The notes beneath the pieces were generated by a model. It ran no database searches. It was not told the DNA's origin and saw only the letters and a list, made by a program, of their open reading frames with translations. Source: Acetobacterium wieringae (GTDB lineage Bacteria > Bacillota > Clostridia > Eubacteriales > Eubacteriaceae). From it: 64,000 bases of DNA. Of this stretch, positions 8,676-17,821 are shown piece by piece. Position 1 is the stretch's first letter; each line of letters begins with the position of its first letter. The DNA lies in assembly GCF_001766835.1 (NCBI RefSeq), contig NZ_LKEU01000036.1, forward strand, positions 1-64,000, read 5' to 3'. A program made the translations under genes and the position numbers.

Positions 8676-9977
8676 ATGAGTAAAACAAAAGTATCTGTTG
8701 TAAAGGTTGCACAACCTGAAGGCAATGCCTCTTTCATGAACGGAAAATATGTCCGGATTGAAGAGGATGTCAGAAAAATTGAAGCCGCTGTTGCCGAAGC
8801 AGTTGAACTCGCTATTGGTTCCCTTGATACCATCATCAAGGAAGGCGATACGGTCTTAATTAAACCGAACCTTGCTTTCCAGGCCCCGCCTGAAAGCCAC
8901 GCCGTTGTCGATCCCCGAACCATCGAAGCTGTTGTTTCTTATGTTAAGAAAAACTCCAAAGCCGGAAAAGTCGTCGTCGGCGATAACCCTTCCTTAGGCA
9001 TGCATGTTGGCCGGGCTAAACCTGCTTTTAAAGATTCCAAAATGGAAGAAGCTGCTAAACTTGGCGGTGCTGACGAAGTCATTTATTTCGACGAACATGA
9101 TGTCGTTCCCGTAGAAATTGAAGGGGCCAAATTATTCAAACATGCCACCGTGTTTAAACCGTTTATGGATGCCGATGTAGTCATCAACCTGCCAAAAATG
9201 AAGGTTCATTTGGCCGGTACCGTTACCTTAGGCCTTAAAAACTGGAATGGGATCATCCCTAACTGTCACCCCAATGATCAACAGCAAGGTGCCCACCGGA
9301 TCGAGTTGGGCCAGAAAATGGCTGACATGTATCGAATTCGCCATGCCGATTTGACGATTGTTGATTCCGTTATTGGAATGGAAGGTCAGGGACCGCACGC
9401 CGGAACCCCGATTGAAATGAACCTGATTGTCGCCGGCACCGACACCGTCGCTGTCGACTCGGTCGCCTGTTCGATTATGGGCTTTGAACCGATGGAAATA
9501 CCTGCGATCCGCTGTGCCGGAACCGAAGGTCAAGGCGAAATCGATTTAGCTAAAATCGACGTTCTGGGGAACTCCATCGAATCAGTCATGAAACATTTTA
9601 AACGTCCCGGAGGTGATCCCATTGGGATGTATGCCGGATTAACCTGCATCATGCAGCAAACCTGTCCTGGTTGCTTTGTCAATGTTCGAGGAGCTCTGGA
9701 CTCATTTAAAAACTCCGGCATCGACATGAAAACCTTCCTGGCTAAATCCGGTGAAGTCGTGGTCATCGCCGGTGGTGTGCCAGACATTGATCCGCAATTC
9801 TGTGCCGGTAAAAACGTCTTTATTTGCGGCGATTGCTGGGAACTATTCCCCTCAGCAGACAAAGTTCGGGAAGCAGCCTCACTGGCTAAATCAGTAACCT
9901 ATTATCCCGGTTGTGCACCCGTATACATTTTTGCACAACTCAACGGTGATCTTCAGAAACTGGCTGCTGGCAAATAG
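8676..9977 (+). CDS. DUF362-family protein with cysteine-rich C-terminus
   Basis: A 433-residue protein with a DUF362 core (KPNLAFQAPPE, then VVINLPKMKVH and LTIVDSVIGMEGQGPHAGT). Many DUF362 proteins end in a two-cluster ferredoxin; this one instead has scattered cysteines near residues 324, 330, 333, 375, 384, 387 and 413 (CIMQQTCPGC, FCAGK, CGDC, PGCAP), possibly one metal or Fe-S site. ATG 8676 follows AAAGGAG. Transcription should start about 55 nt upstream from the sigma-54 promoter, and a hairpin follows the gene. Function is unknown. Because it leads a run that ends in larB-larC, a link to the nickel-pincer cofactor is a speculation to test. Confidence 0.85.
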   Translation: MSKTKVSVVKVAQPEGNASFMNGKYVRIEEDVRKIEAAVAEAVELAIGSLDTIIKEGDTVLIKPNLAFQAPPESHAVVDPRTIEAVVSYVKKNSKAGKVVVGDNPSLGMHVGRAKPAFKDSKMEEAAKLGGADEVIYFDEHDVVPVEIEGAKLFKHATVFKPFMDADVVINLPKMKVHLAGTVTLGLKNWNGIIPNCHPNDQQQGAHRIELGQKMADMYRIRHADLTIVDSVIGMEGQGPHAGTPIEMNLIVAGTDTVAVDSVACSIMGFEPMEIPAIRCAGTEGQGEIDLAKIDVLGNSIESVMKHFKRPGGDPIGMYAGLTCIMQQTCPGCFVNVRGALDSFKNSGIDMKTFLAKSGEVVVIAGGVPDIDPQFCAGKNVFICGDCWELFPSADKVREAASLAKSVTYYPGCAPVYIFAQLNGDLQKLAAGK

Positions 9978-9990
9978 ATTTTCGACTCTC

Positions 9991-10017
9991 GGTATCAGGG
10001 GATCCCCCCCTGATACC
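9991..10017 (+). terminator. GC-rich hairpin between DUF362 gene and activator gene
   Basis: GGTATCAGGGG (9991-10001) pairs with CCCCTGATACC (10007-10017) around a 5-nt loop, followed by only CTTTGTT. It is probably a partial terminator or mRNA-end stabiliser that raises DUF362 output over the downstream genes, since no separate promoter is evident before the activator. Confidence 0.55.
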
Positions 10018-10089
10018 CTTTGTTAATCAATTGCAAAAGCAATCGCCTTCGCAAGAAACAAACCAACAAAATAGAGGAGTGTGAACGCG

Positions 10090-12087
10090 TTGAAAATTTC
10101 TGCTGATTTTGAGATGATTAAAAAAACCTGGGAAGACTTTGTCGTATCCGGGAACGTCGGACATCATGTCCGTAAACCGATCATTGATTCCTGGCTACGC
10201 TGTCAACAAGCAGGACTTGATCCCCGGGCTTTAAATCGCACTCCAACAGTCAGCGAAGAAAATTTTAGAAAACGCCTCGAACAGAATCAGTTGCTTCTGG
10301 ATGTCAGTATTCCCTTTATGGTTGAATTACAGGAATTTGTCAACACGTCTGGTTTTTCCACCACCCTTACCGATCCTAATGGCGTCATTCTTGAACTGAT
10401 TTGTGACCAAGCTATTTTAAAAGAAGCCTTCACCAAAAATCTGGTTCGGGGCAGCATCTGGAATGAGCACATGGCTGGCACCAACGCCACTGGTTTAGCC
10501 ATTGATCTGCTCCAGCCGATTCAGGTAATCGGCGCCGAGCACTACTATGAATGCTATCACGAACTAACCTGTTCCGCCGCACCGATTCTTGATGCCAACG
10601 GCAAACTGCTTGGCGTCATGGATATGGCCGGGCCTAAAGAAATGGCCTATCCCCATACCTTGGGCATGGTTGTTGCTGCCACAAAAGCAATCTCCCGACA
10701 GCTCTGTATTGCCGAATCCCATCGCCAGGTTGATTTAACCAATCACTACCTGCGAACCCTGATCGACTCAATGACCGATGGGGTGGTGGCCGTCGATCTC
10801 AAAGGCAAAATCATTGGCATCAATTCTCAAGGTGCCAAGATTTTAAAAACCACTACCTTTGAATCCTACGGGAAAAATATTCTGGAAATTATGGACGGCG
10901 AAACGATTCTCGATCATAACGGTGATGTTCCGCCATCATTTGAAGAAAAAGATAAACACATTATTACAAAGAGTAAAAAAATCAACTGCCTGATTAACAG
11001 CAAACTGATTCTTCATGACAATGGCACTGTTGCTGGAGCTGTTGCCACCTTGAAAGATCTGGATAAAACTATTCAGGTTTCAGAAAAAGCCAAACGCAAA
11101 GGCACCCGATTTACCTTTGATGACATCATCGGAGAAAGCTCTGAACTGCTACGCTCTGTCCATCTTTCACAAATTGCCGCCAAAGGTAGTGCGACGGTTC
11201 TTTTAGAAGGCGAAAGTGGAACCGGAAAAGAAATGTTTGCCCAGGCCATTCATAATGCCCATCAATCAGACCAGCCCTTTATTGCCATTAATTGTGCCGG
11301 AATTCCCGAAAGCCTGATTGAAAGTGTGCTTTTTGGCTATGAAGAAGGATCTTTTACGGGAGCCAGCAAACACGGAAAAATCGGAAAATTTGAACTGGCC
11401 AGGGGCGGCACCATTTTTCTCGATGAAATTGGTGAAATGCCCTTAAACACCCAGACCATCCTGCTACGGGTTTTACAGGAGCGGTACATCCAACGCATCG
11501 GTGGAAACAAGGATATTCCCATTGATGTGCGGGTTATTGCCGCTACAAATAAAAATCTTGCCGAAGAAGTTAAAAAGGGGCGGTTTCGACAAGATCTTTA
11601 CTATCGACTGAATGTATTGCAAATCAATATTCCACCGCTACGCAAACGAAAAAAAGACATTCCCATTCTGGCTGAGTTTTTTCTGCGTGACATTACCCAG
11701 ACCTGCGGTAAATACATCGAGCCCCTCCACCCTTCCACTATCGCAACGATGCAGGAATATGAGTGGCCGGGCAATGTGAGACAATTTAAAAATGCCATTG
11801 AACAGGCCGTCAATTTTACCGAAACCAATCGCATTGACAACTATTTTATTGCCAGTTACTTACCCAATATTAACGCTGAGCTGACCCCGAAAGAAAATCT
11901 TCCTGTACAACAAAAGATTATTGAAACACTAACAGAGCAACCCAATGTGGACTTAAAAAATATCGAACTCACCACCATTAAAAAAGCCCTAGCTCTTTTT
12001 TCTGAACGCAAGAAAGCAGCTGAGTACCTGGGTATTTCCCGGAGTACCCTGTACCGCAAAATGAAACTGTATCACCTGGAGGACTAA
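10090..12087 (+). CDS. Sigma-54-dependent activator, AcoR type (GAF-PAS-AAA+-HTH)
   Basis: Enhancer-binding activator of 665 residues. An N-terminal GAF-like sensor (about 1-210) and a PAS segment (about 220-320, MTDGVVAVDLKGKIIGIN) precede the AAA+ domain with Walker A GESGTGKE, the sigma-54 contact loop as GSFTGA (usual GAFTGA), and the Walker B-region GGTIFLDEIGEMP. A Fis-type HTH (AAEYLGISRSTLYRKM) ends the protein. The start is set at TTG 10090, ten bases after GAGGAG; GTG 10081 is too close to that ribosome site. It most likely drives the sigma-54 promoter at 8595. The inducer is unknown. Confidence 0.9.
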   Translation: MKISADFEMIKKTWEDFVVSGNVGHHVRKPIIDSWLRCQQAGLDPRALNRTPTVSEENFRKRLEQNQLLLDVSIPFMVELQEFVNTSGFSTTLTDPNGVILELICDQAILKEAFTKNLVRGSIWNEHMAGTNATGLAIDLLQPIQVIGAEHYYECYHELTCSAAPILDANGKLLGVMDMAGPKEMAYPHTLGMVVAATKAISRQLCIAESHRQVDLTNHYLRTLIDSMTDGVVAVDLKGKIIGINSQGAKILKTTTFESYGKNILEIMDGETILDHNGDVPPSFEEKDKHIITKSKKINCLINSKLILHDNGTVAGAVATLKDLDKTIQVSEKAKRKGTRFTFDDIIGESSELLRSVHLSQIAAKGSATVLLEGESGTGKEMFAQAIHNAHQSDQPFIAINCAGIPESLIESVLFGYEEGSFTGASKHGKIGKFELARGGTIFLDEIGEMPLNTQTILLRVLQERYIQRIGGNKDIPIDVRVIAATNKNLAEEVKKGRFRQDLYYRLNVLQINIPPLRKRKKDIPILAEFFLRDITQTCGKYIEPLHPSTIATMQEYEWPGNVRQFKNAIEQAVNFTETNRIDNYFIASYLPNINAELTPKENLPVQQKIIETLTEQPNVDLKNIELTTIKKALALFSERKKAAEYLGISRSTLYRKMKLYHLED

Positions 12088-12089
12088 GC

Positions 12090-12791
12090 ATGAAAAAAGA
12101 CCTCATTTGGATTGACCTGGGACTGATTTCCTATGAAGATGCCTTTGTCATTCAGGAACAACTCCATGAAAAATGTGTCACCAAAACATGCCCGGACACC
12201 CTGCTTTTTCAGGAAAACTATCCGGTTATCACCCTGGGTCGGGGCACTCATGAGCAGAACCTGCTCATGACCCCAGCTGAACTTTTGGATCAAGGTATTG
12301 CTCTGACAGCGGTTAGCCGTGGCGGTGATATTTCCTATCATGGCAATGGTCAATTCATTGTTTCACCAATTCTGCACTTTGATCAGTATGTCAAGGGGGC
12401 ACATCAATATGTTCGCTGTCTGGAACAGGTGGTTATTAATCTGCTGGCTCATTATCAGCTAAAAGGCAAACGGATCAAAGGCCGCAGCGGCGTCTGGGTT
12501 GTAGAACCCGAAACCGGCGAAGAAAAGAAAGTCTCCGCTCTGGGCATTGCGGTATCCCATGGGGTTACCCTCCATGGCATATCGATTAATGTCAACCCCA
12601 ACCTCGAACATTTTAAGGCCATCATTCCCTGCGGCATTGCAGACAAAGGTGTCACCTCCATGGAAGCCTGTGGATGTCCCCCGATCAACCTGCCTGATCT
12701 GCGTGACCAGTTCATTTTGGCCTTCGATGAGATGTTTGGCAGCAACACTACTAAAAGAACCATTGACGAAATTGTCAGTCATAAACGTTAA
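12090..12791 (+). CDS. lipB: Lipoyl(octanoyl) transferase LipB
   Basis: Would transfer octanoyl (or another acyl) from acyl-carrier protein to the lysine of a lipoyl domain. The 233-residue protein has RGGD (77-80), YHGNGQ (83-88), the catalytic-dyad lysine in KVSALGI (Lys147), LHGISINV, and the catalytic Cys181 in IIPCGI. It starts 3 nt after the activator stop, with GGAGG overlapping the end of that gene. The next gene encodes a lipoyl domain, its natural acceptor, and a carrier-protein fusion lies two genes further on. No lipoyl synthase (LipA) is present in the window. Confidence 0.9.
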   Translation: MKKDLIWIDLGLISYEDAFVIQEQLHEKCVTKTCPDTLLFQENYPVITLGRGTHEQNLLMTPAELLDQGIALTAVSRGGDISYHGNGQFIVSPILHFDQYVKGAHQYVRCLEQVVINLLAHYQLKGKRIKGRSGVWVVEPETGEEKKVSALGIAVSHGVTLHGISINVNPNLEHFKAIIPCGIADKGVTSMEACGCPPINLPDLRDQFILAFDEMFGSNTTKRTIDEIVSHKR

Positions 12792-12848
12792 ACTGTGTCT
12801 TAAACAAATAGTTGTTAATCTTGAAGAAAAAATTTAAAGGAGAACCAA

Positions 12849-13085
12849 ATGAAATACGAAATAGCAATCCCCGAATTCGCTGAAGGCGCTGAAGAAATCA
12901 ATTTAAGACAATGGCTTGTGGCTGTTGGCGACACGGTTAAAAAAGGTGATAACATTGCTGAAGCAGCCACCGATAAAATTTCTATCTACATCGAATCCCC
13001 AGCCGACGGGGTTCTTTCTGCGATCCTGGCGCAAGAAGATGATCGCGTTTTAGTTGGCCAGATTATTGGCGAAATTGAGGGTTAA
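12849..13085 (+). CDS. Stand-alone lipoyl/biotinyl-type carrier domain
   Basis: The whole 78-residue protein is one lipoyl domain of the 2-oxoacid dehydrogenase E2 type. The modified lysine is Lys43 in ATDKIS, and the hinge VGDTVKKGD and the PADGVLSAIL strand are conserved. It has no catalytic or subunit-binding domain and is not GcvH-like in length. AAAGGAG precedes ATG 12849. With lipB just upstream it is probably acylated or lipoylated and used as a mobile carrier; no E1, E2 or E3 genes are nearby. Confidence 0.9.
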   Translation: MKYEIAIPEFAEGAEEINLRQWLVAVGDTVKKGDNIAEAATDKISIYIESPADGVLSAILAQEDDRVLVGQIIGEIEG

Positions 13086-13089
13086 GAAC

Positions 13090-13833
13090 ATGGCCGGTAT
13101 ACATCAGGATAAGGTTATTATCATCACCGGGTCGTCCCGGGGAATTGGTTATTCGTTTGCTGAATATCTCAGTAATGAAGGGGCCAATATTGTTATTATT
13201 GGTCGAAATATTGAAACTGCCAAGGCTGCTGCCGAAAAGCTGCCGACCAAATGTATTGCTGTACAATGCGATATCTCGTCCGAAGTAGACGCCATCAGAA
13301 TGGTCGACATAGTTATGGAAACCTACGGGAAAATTGATGTGCTGATTAACAACGCTGGAATCTTCCCCGTTAAAACCTTCAGCGCCATGACCTTGGACGA
13401 CTGGAAAGCGGTGATTGACATTGATTTAACCGGCACCTTTATCGCCACTCATGCGGTTTACAAAGTGCTGGAAAAGCAAAAACGGGGTAAGATTATTAAT
13501 GTGGCTTCCATCGCCGGTCGGGTTGGTGGACTCGGGTTTACCCATTATTCCGCCGCTAAAGGTGGTGTCATCGCCTTTACCAAAGCCCTGGCCCGGGAAG
13601 CTGCTCGTCTCAACATTCAGGTTAATGCCATCGCTCCAGGAGTTATTGAAACCGACATGGCCAATTCAAACTTCCCCAAATATGCCCTGACTGAGCACAC
13701 CAAAAATACCCCGGCCGGTCGACTGGGAACAGAAGAAGACTTATTGGGGATTATCTCCTTTCTTTGCTCATCAGGCAGCGATTACATCATCGGGCAGACC
13801 ATTGCCATCGATGGTGGTTATACCATGATCTAA
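13090..13833 (+). CDS. Short-chain dehydrogenase/reductase, FabG-like
   Basis: NAD(P)-dependent oxidoreductase of 247 residues, the classic FabG length. TGSSRGIG (13-20) binds the dinucleotide; NNAG, the catalytic serine in NVASIAGR, and Tyr153/Lys157 in YSAAK are present. The C-terminus IIGQTIAIDGGY is typical. It starts 4 nt after the lipoyl-domain gene behind GAGGG. In this setting it may reduce or oxidise an acyl group held on the neighbouring carrier; substrate is not determined. Confidence 0.9.
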   Translation: MAGIHQDKVIIITGSSRGIGYSFAEYLSNEGANIVIIGRNIETAKAAAEKLPTKCIAVQCDISSEVDAIRMVDIVMETYGKIDVLINNAGIFPVKTFSAMTLDDWKAVIDIDLTGTFIATHAVYKVLEKQKRGKIINVASIAGRVGGLGFTHYSAAKGGVIAFTKALAREAARLNIQVNAIAPGVIETDMANSNFPKYALTEHTKNTPAGRLGTEEDLLGIISFLCSSGSDYIIGQTIAIDGGYTMI

Positions 13834-13866
13834 TGTGGATCTGACCAAATTGTTGAGGAGACTTCC

Positions 13867-15726
13867 ATGAATATACAAGACTCGTTTATCAAGCTAAAAA
13901 CCAGTGATGTCACCATCACGTATCTGGAGGCCGATGGCCAGGAATTTACTCAGACCTACGCCACGCTTTTTGAAAATGCCATGAAAGTCCTCGGCGGTTA
14001 CCAGTCAGCCGGTCTAAAAAAAGGATCCCTGCTGGTGTTTCAGCTAAAAAGTATCCAGGCCCAAATCACCTGTTTCTGGGCGGGCATCCTGGGCGGCATG
14101 GTTCCCGCCATCCTACCCCTGGCCCAGGATGAAAAATCACGGGCTTATCTGCAAAGTGTCCTTAACACACTGGAAGACCCCATCATTGTCAGTGATCTGG
14201 AAGGGGTAACAACCCTGTTTGAAAACAACCAGCTGATGTTTCGGGCCTTGACCGAATCGTCCCCGGGAACCATTGTTTCAGTGTGTGACACAGATCCTGG
14301 AATGATTCAGTTTACCTCCGGTACCTCTTCGGATCCGAAAGGCGCTGTTCTGACTACCCGCAACCTCCAAGAAGGCGGTGTTGCCAGCAGTATCATCGTC
14401 CGCGACAATGTGCAGGAACGCTATCTAAGCTGGCTGCCGCTATCCCATTGCTTTGGTTTTGTCGGCTATCATCTGGTTCCGATTGTCAACAACTTTCCTC
14501 AGTATTTAATGAGCCCGCTGCAGTTTGTAAAAAACCCCAACCGCTGGCTGGAAAAGCTCTCGCAGTTTTCCGCCACTGTCACCGGAGCGGCCCTTTTTGG
14601 CATCGAACTATTGCTGAAAGTCGGCATTAAACAGAATCGGGCAGTAAATCTTGACACTCTTTATATCTGCTTTTGCGGTGGCGAAGATGTCAATCCCCTT
14701 TCCTTAACCGCTTTCGAAGATCAAACAGCCCCAATGGGTTGGACCCGGGATACCTTAAAACCAGCCTACGGTCTTAGTGAAACCACCATGGGTGTGGCTT
14801 ACACCCCCTACGGTTCACCCTTCCGGATGGATTATTTTTTGGGCAGCGGCATTGCCATTGGCGAAAAACTGTTCTTCTGTGATCCTGATGATGATACCAT
14901 CGGCCGGATGTCAGTAGGTGTTTTGGACGAATGTAATGAGGTCGTCATTAAAGATCTGAACGGAAATGTTTTGGATCCGGAATATCTGGGTCTGATCCAT
15001 ATTCGTGGCACCAATGTCATGCAGGGATATTATTCCAAAACTAAAAACACCCCTACCGGGGTGGATGAAGACGGTTATTTTAACACCGGCGATCTGGGCT
15101 TTTTTCGAAATGGCTGGTTGAATATATTTGGCCGCTATAAAGATATTATTATCGTCAACGGTGAAAATTATCTGGTCTCCGATCTGGAAAAAACCGGCAA
15201 GCAGGCCTTGCCTGAGAATACCAACCTGATTGTTGTTCAGGGCAAAAACCGGAACACTCAGGACAACTGTCTGATTCTCTTTAGTGATTCCAAAAATCCG
15301 GAAACTTTAACCCTGGCTGGCCAGTCTATTTCTGCCACCTGGCAGCTTCCGATAAAATGGGGTGTGATGATTGACGAAATACCCAGAACCACCTCTGGAA
15401 AAATCAACCGGTTAGCTTTGGCTGTTGCCTGGGAAAACGGCGACTATGATCATTATGATCTGGCCATTCCCTTAAGCAACGTTTCTGAATCAACCCTGGA
15501 TGGACCATATAATGAGATGGCAAATTGCTGGGCCGATATTCTGAAAATTTCGCCAGCGATGATTGGGCTTGACAGTCATTTTATTTTTGATCTCGGCGGC
15601 GATTCGCTGGGTCTGATTGATCTGATTAACCAACTGGAGCAGACCAATGGGATTAAAATAAACACCAATCAGTTCCGCAACTACCTGACCTTAACTGAAA
15701 TGACCAATTATATTTTGTCACTTTAA
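13867..15726 (+). CDS. Acyl-AMP ligase fused to a C-terminal acyl-carrier domain
   Basis: Adenylate-forming enzyme of 619 residues. Core motifs: FTSGTSSDPKGAVLT (from about 148), YGLSETTMG, GYFNTGDLGFF, and the TTSGKINR lysine near 512. Residues about 540-619 are a phosphopantetheine carrier domain with the attachment serine about residue 580 in LGGDSLG. The logical reaction is ATP-dependent activation of a carboxylic acid and loading onto its own carrier, as in fatty acyl-AMP ligases or stand-alone NRPS modules. GAGGAG precedes ATG 13867. With LipB and the lipoyl domain it could form an acyl relay. Confidence 0.88.
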   Translation: MNIQDSFIKLKTSDVTITYLEADGQEFTQTYATLFENAMKVLGGYQSAGLKKGSLLVFQLKSIQAQITCFWAGILGGMVPAILPLAQDEKSRAYLQSVLNTLEDPIIVSDLEGVTTLFENNQLMFRALTESSPGTIVSVCDTDPGMIQFTSGTSSDPKGAVLTTRNLQEGGVASSIIVRDNVQERYLSWLPLSHCFGFVGYHLVPIVNNFPQYLMSPLQFVKNPNRWLEKLSQFSATVTGAALFGIELLLKVGIKQNRAVNLDTLYICFCGGEDVNPLSLTAFEDQTAPMGWTRDTLKPAYGLSETTMGVAYTPYGSPFRMDYFLGSGIAIGEKLFFCDPDDDTIGRMSVGVLDECNEVVIKDLNGNVLDPEYLGLIHIRGTNVMQGYYSKTKNTPTGVDEDGYFNTGDLGFFRNGWLNIFGRYKDIIIVNGENYLVSDLEKTGKQALPENTNLIVVQGKNRNTQDNCLILFSDSKNPETLTLAGQSISATWQLPIKWGVMIDEIPRTTSGKINRLALAVAWENGDYDHYDLAIPLSNVSESTLDGPYNEMANCWADILKISPAMIGLDSHFIFDLGGDSLGLIDLINQLEQTNGIKINTNQFRNYLTLTEMTNYILSL

Positions 15727-15774
15727 CAAATTTTTTAATATTTTGCTGACTCATCAGCAGTAATGGAGACAATT

Positions 15775-16524
15775 ATGAATGTAGATCAATTAACAAAATT
15801 ATTGGAAGACGTCAAAAACCACGAATGCGAGGTCAATACCGCTCTGGAGTTGCTAAAAACCTTGCCCTATGAAGACCTTTCCTATGCCAAAGTGGATCAT
15901 CACCGGGAGCTACGAAACGGTTATCCGGAGGTGATTTACAGTCCCGGAAAGTCGCTGAACCAGATTAAGGGGATTGTCGAAAACATGCTGACCCGATCCA
16001 CTGGCAACATCCTTGCTTCCCGGGCTGAACGGGACGTCTTCGACACCATCAAATCCATTACCCCTGATGCTATTTATTACGAAGAAGCCCGCTCCGTGGT
16101 CGTCAAACGGGAAGAATATAAAACCACCGAAGATTATATTCTTGTCGTCACGGCCGGAACCTCAGACATTCCGGTTGCTGAAGAAGCCGCTGTAACTGCC
16201 ATGGTGATGGGCAATCAGGTCAAACGACTCTATGATGTGGGAGTCGCCGGGATTCATCGGCTACTTGGCAACGTCCCAATTATCAATCACGCCAAAGTCA
16301 TTATTGTGGTGGCTGGTATGGAAGGTGCTCTGGCCTCAGTCGTCGGTGGACTCACCGATAAACCCATCGTTGCCGTTCCCACCAGTATCGGTTACGGCGC
16401 CAGCTTTGGTGGAATCTCGGCTTTACTGGGGATGCTGACCTCCTGCGCCAGCGGGATTGGTGTTGTCAATATTGATAATGGTTTTGGGGCTGCCTGTATG
16501 GCATCAAAAATTAACAAACTATAA
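15775..16524 (+). CDS. larB: Nickel-pincer cofactor biosynthesis protein LarB
   Basis: LarB carboxylates and hydrolyses nicotinic acid adenine dinucleotide in the first step of nickel-pincer nucleotide synthesis, the cofactor of lactate racemase LarA. The 249-residue protein has a helical N-terminal half and a PurE/AIR-carboxylase-like half (about 125-245) with VTAGTSDIPVAEEAA, VAGMEGALASVVGG and PTSIGYGASFGG. ATG 15775 sits six bases after GGAG; an upstream in-frame ATG at 15763 has no ribosome site. No larA is visible, so the client enzyme is elsewhere or is not a classic LarA. Confidence 0.93.
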   Translation: MNVDQLTKLLEDVKNHECEVNTALELLKTLPYEDLSYAKVDHHRELRNGYPEVIYSPGKSLNQIKGIVENMLTRSTGNILASRAERDVFDTIKSITPDAIYYEEARSVVVKREEYKTTEDYILVVTAGTSDIPVAEEAAVTAMVMGNQVKRLYDVGVAGIHRLLGNVPIINHAKVIIVVAGMEGALASVVGGLTDKPIVAVPTSIGYGASFGGISALLGMLTSCASGIGVVNIDNGFGAACMASKINKL

Positions 16525-16573
16525 ACATAAGCGAAATTTCATCAGGGCGTGGCCCAAAGAAGGAGAATTGTCC

Positions 16574-17725
16574 ATGAAGGTTTTATTTTTCGATTGTTTT
16601 TCCGGTATTAGTGGGGATATGGTTTTGGGTGCCTTTATTGATTTGGGTATTGATCCAGCATACCTTGACGCTGAACTGAAAAAGCTGAATCTCAGCGGGT
16701 TTCGTATCGAAGCCGAGCAAACCATGAAAAAGGGAATTTCCGGCACTCGCTGTCATGTTATCCTGGAAGCTGACCGACACCATCATCGGCACTTTAATGA
16801 TATAAAAGAAATCATCGAAAATTCAACCCTCTCAGACGAGGTTAAAAAAACTGCTCTGGCTATTTTTATGCGGGTGGCAGTCGCCGAAGGCAAGGTTCAT
16901 AATGTTTCGGTTGAACGGGTTCATTTTCATGAGGTTGGCGCTCTCGATTCAATTGTTGATATCGTCGGGGCGGCCATCTGTTATCATGCCTTAAAACCGG
17001 ATCTGGTTTATGGTTCCAAAATAAATGTCGGCAGCGGCTGGGTTCGCTGTGCCCATGGTCTCTTACCGGTACCAGCTCCAGCCACCGCAGAGATCCTCTG
17101 TAATTCCAATTTCGAAATGTATTCCAAGGCCATAGACGGTGAATCAGCCACGCCCACCGGGGTGGCCATTCTCGCTGAATTGGCTACCTATTCCCCGACC
17201 ACCCCCAGTTTTATTCCGGAAAAAACCGGCTATGGTTTTGGCGGCAAGGATTTTGGGGTTTTAAATGCTCTGCGGATTATTCAGGGGCGTAAATCTGAAG
17301 CCAACACCATTATGGTGGTAGAAACCAATGTTGATGACATGACTGGCGAAATGGCTGGCTATGTCCTCGAAGTTTTATTGCAAAACGGTGCCCTGGATGC
17401 CTTTTACACGCCGGTCTATATGAAGAAAAACCGCCCAGGCATCCACCTGACGGTTCTCTGCAGCGAAGCCCGGCTGCCGCTGATTGAAGAAATTATTCTA
17501 AAGGAAACCTCCACCATCGGCATTCGCAAATACCCGGTTGAGCGAACCTGCATGCACCGGCATTTTAAAAAAATAGCAACTCCACTGGGTGAAGTAACCA
17601 TTAAAATATCCCAACAGGGCGATATTACCCGGGCTACCCCGGAATATGAGGATGTCAAAAAAATCGCCCAGGAATCGGGCAAATCGCTGTGGGAAGTATT
17701 AGAAATGGTTGAAAAACTAAAGTAG
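16574..17725 (+). CDS. larC: Nickel-pincer cofactor nickel insertase LarC
   Basis: CTP-dependent nickel insertase (cyclometallase) that finishes the nickel-pincer nucleotide. N-terminal FFDCFSGISGDM and the region RVHFHEVGALDSIVD are characteristic, and a His-rich stretch (RHHHRHF) near residue 70 may bind nickel. The 383-residue gene is one continuous frame; in Lactobacillus larC needs a programmed frameshift between its two parts, so none is needed here. AAGGAG precedes ATG 16574. It is the last gene of the sigma-54-linked run. Confidence 0.93.
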   Translation: MKVLFFDCFSGISGDMVLGAFIDLGIDPAYLDAELKKLNLSGFRIEAEQTMKKGISGTRCHVILEADRHHHRHFNDIKEIIENSTLSDEVKKTALAIFMRVAVAEGKVHNVSVERVHFHEVGALDSIVDIVGAAICYHALKPDLVYGSKINVGSGWVRCAHGLLPVPAPATAEILCNSNFEMYSKAIDGESATPTGVAILAELATYSPTTPSFIPEKTGYGFGGKDFGVLNALRIIQGRKSEANTIMVVETNVDDMTGEMAGYVLEVLLQNGALDAFYTPVYMKKNRPGIHLTVLCSEARLPLIEEIILKETSTIGIRKYPVERTCMHRHFKKIATPLGEVTIKISQQGDITRATPEYEDVKKIAQESGKSLWEVLEMVEKLK

Positions 17726-17740
17726 CGTTGCAAACCAGTA

Positions 17741-17782
17741 AAACAAAAGACTCAGATGCTTAGCTTTCTGAGTCTTTTGTTT
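17741..17782. terminator. Bidirectional terminator between larC and chemoreceptor
   Basis: AAACAAAAGACTCAGA (17741-17756) pairs perfectly with TCTGAGTCTTTTGTTT (17767-17782). It separates converging larC (plus) and the chemoreceptor gene (minus) and carries A/T-rich tracts on both sides. Confidence 0.85.
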
Positions 17783-17821
17783 TGTTGTATCCACTGATAT
17801 TCCTTTTAAAATTACCCTGAT

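Noticed and set aside
11330..11350. Inactive sigma-54 contact loop in the AcoR-type activator (GSFTGA)
   Set aside because: A single Ala-to-Ser change in GAFTGA occurs in working activators, and all other AAA+ motifs are intact.
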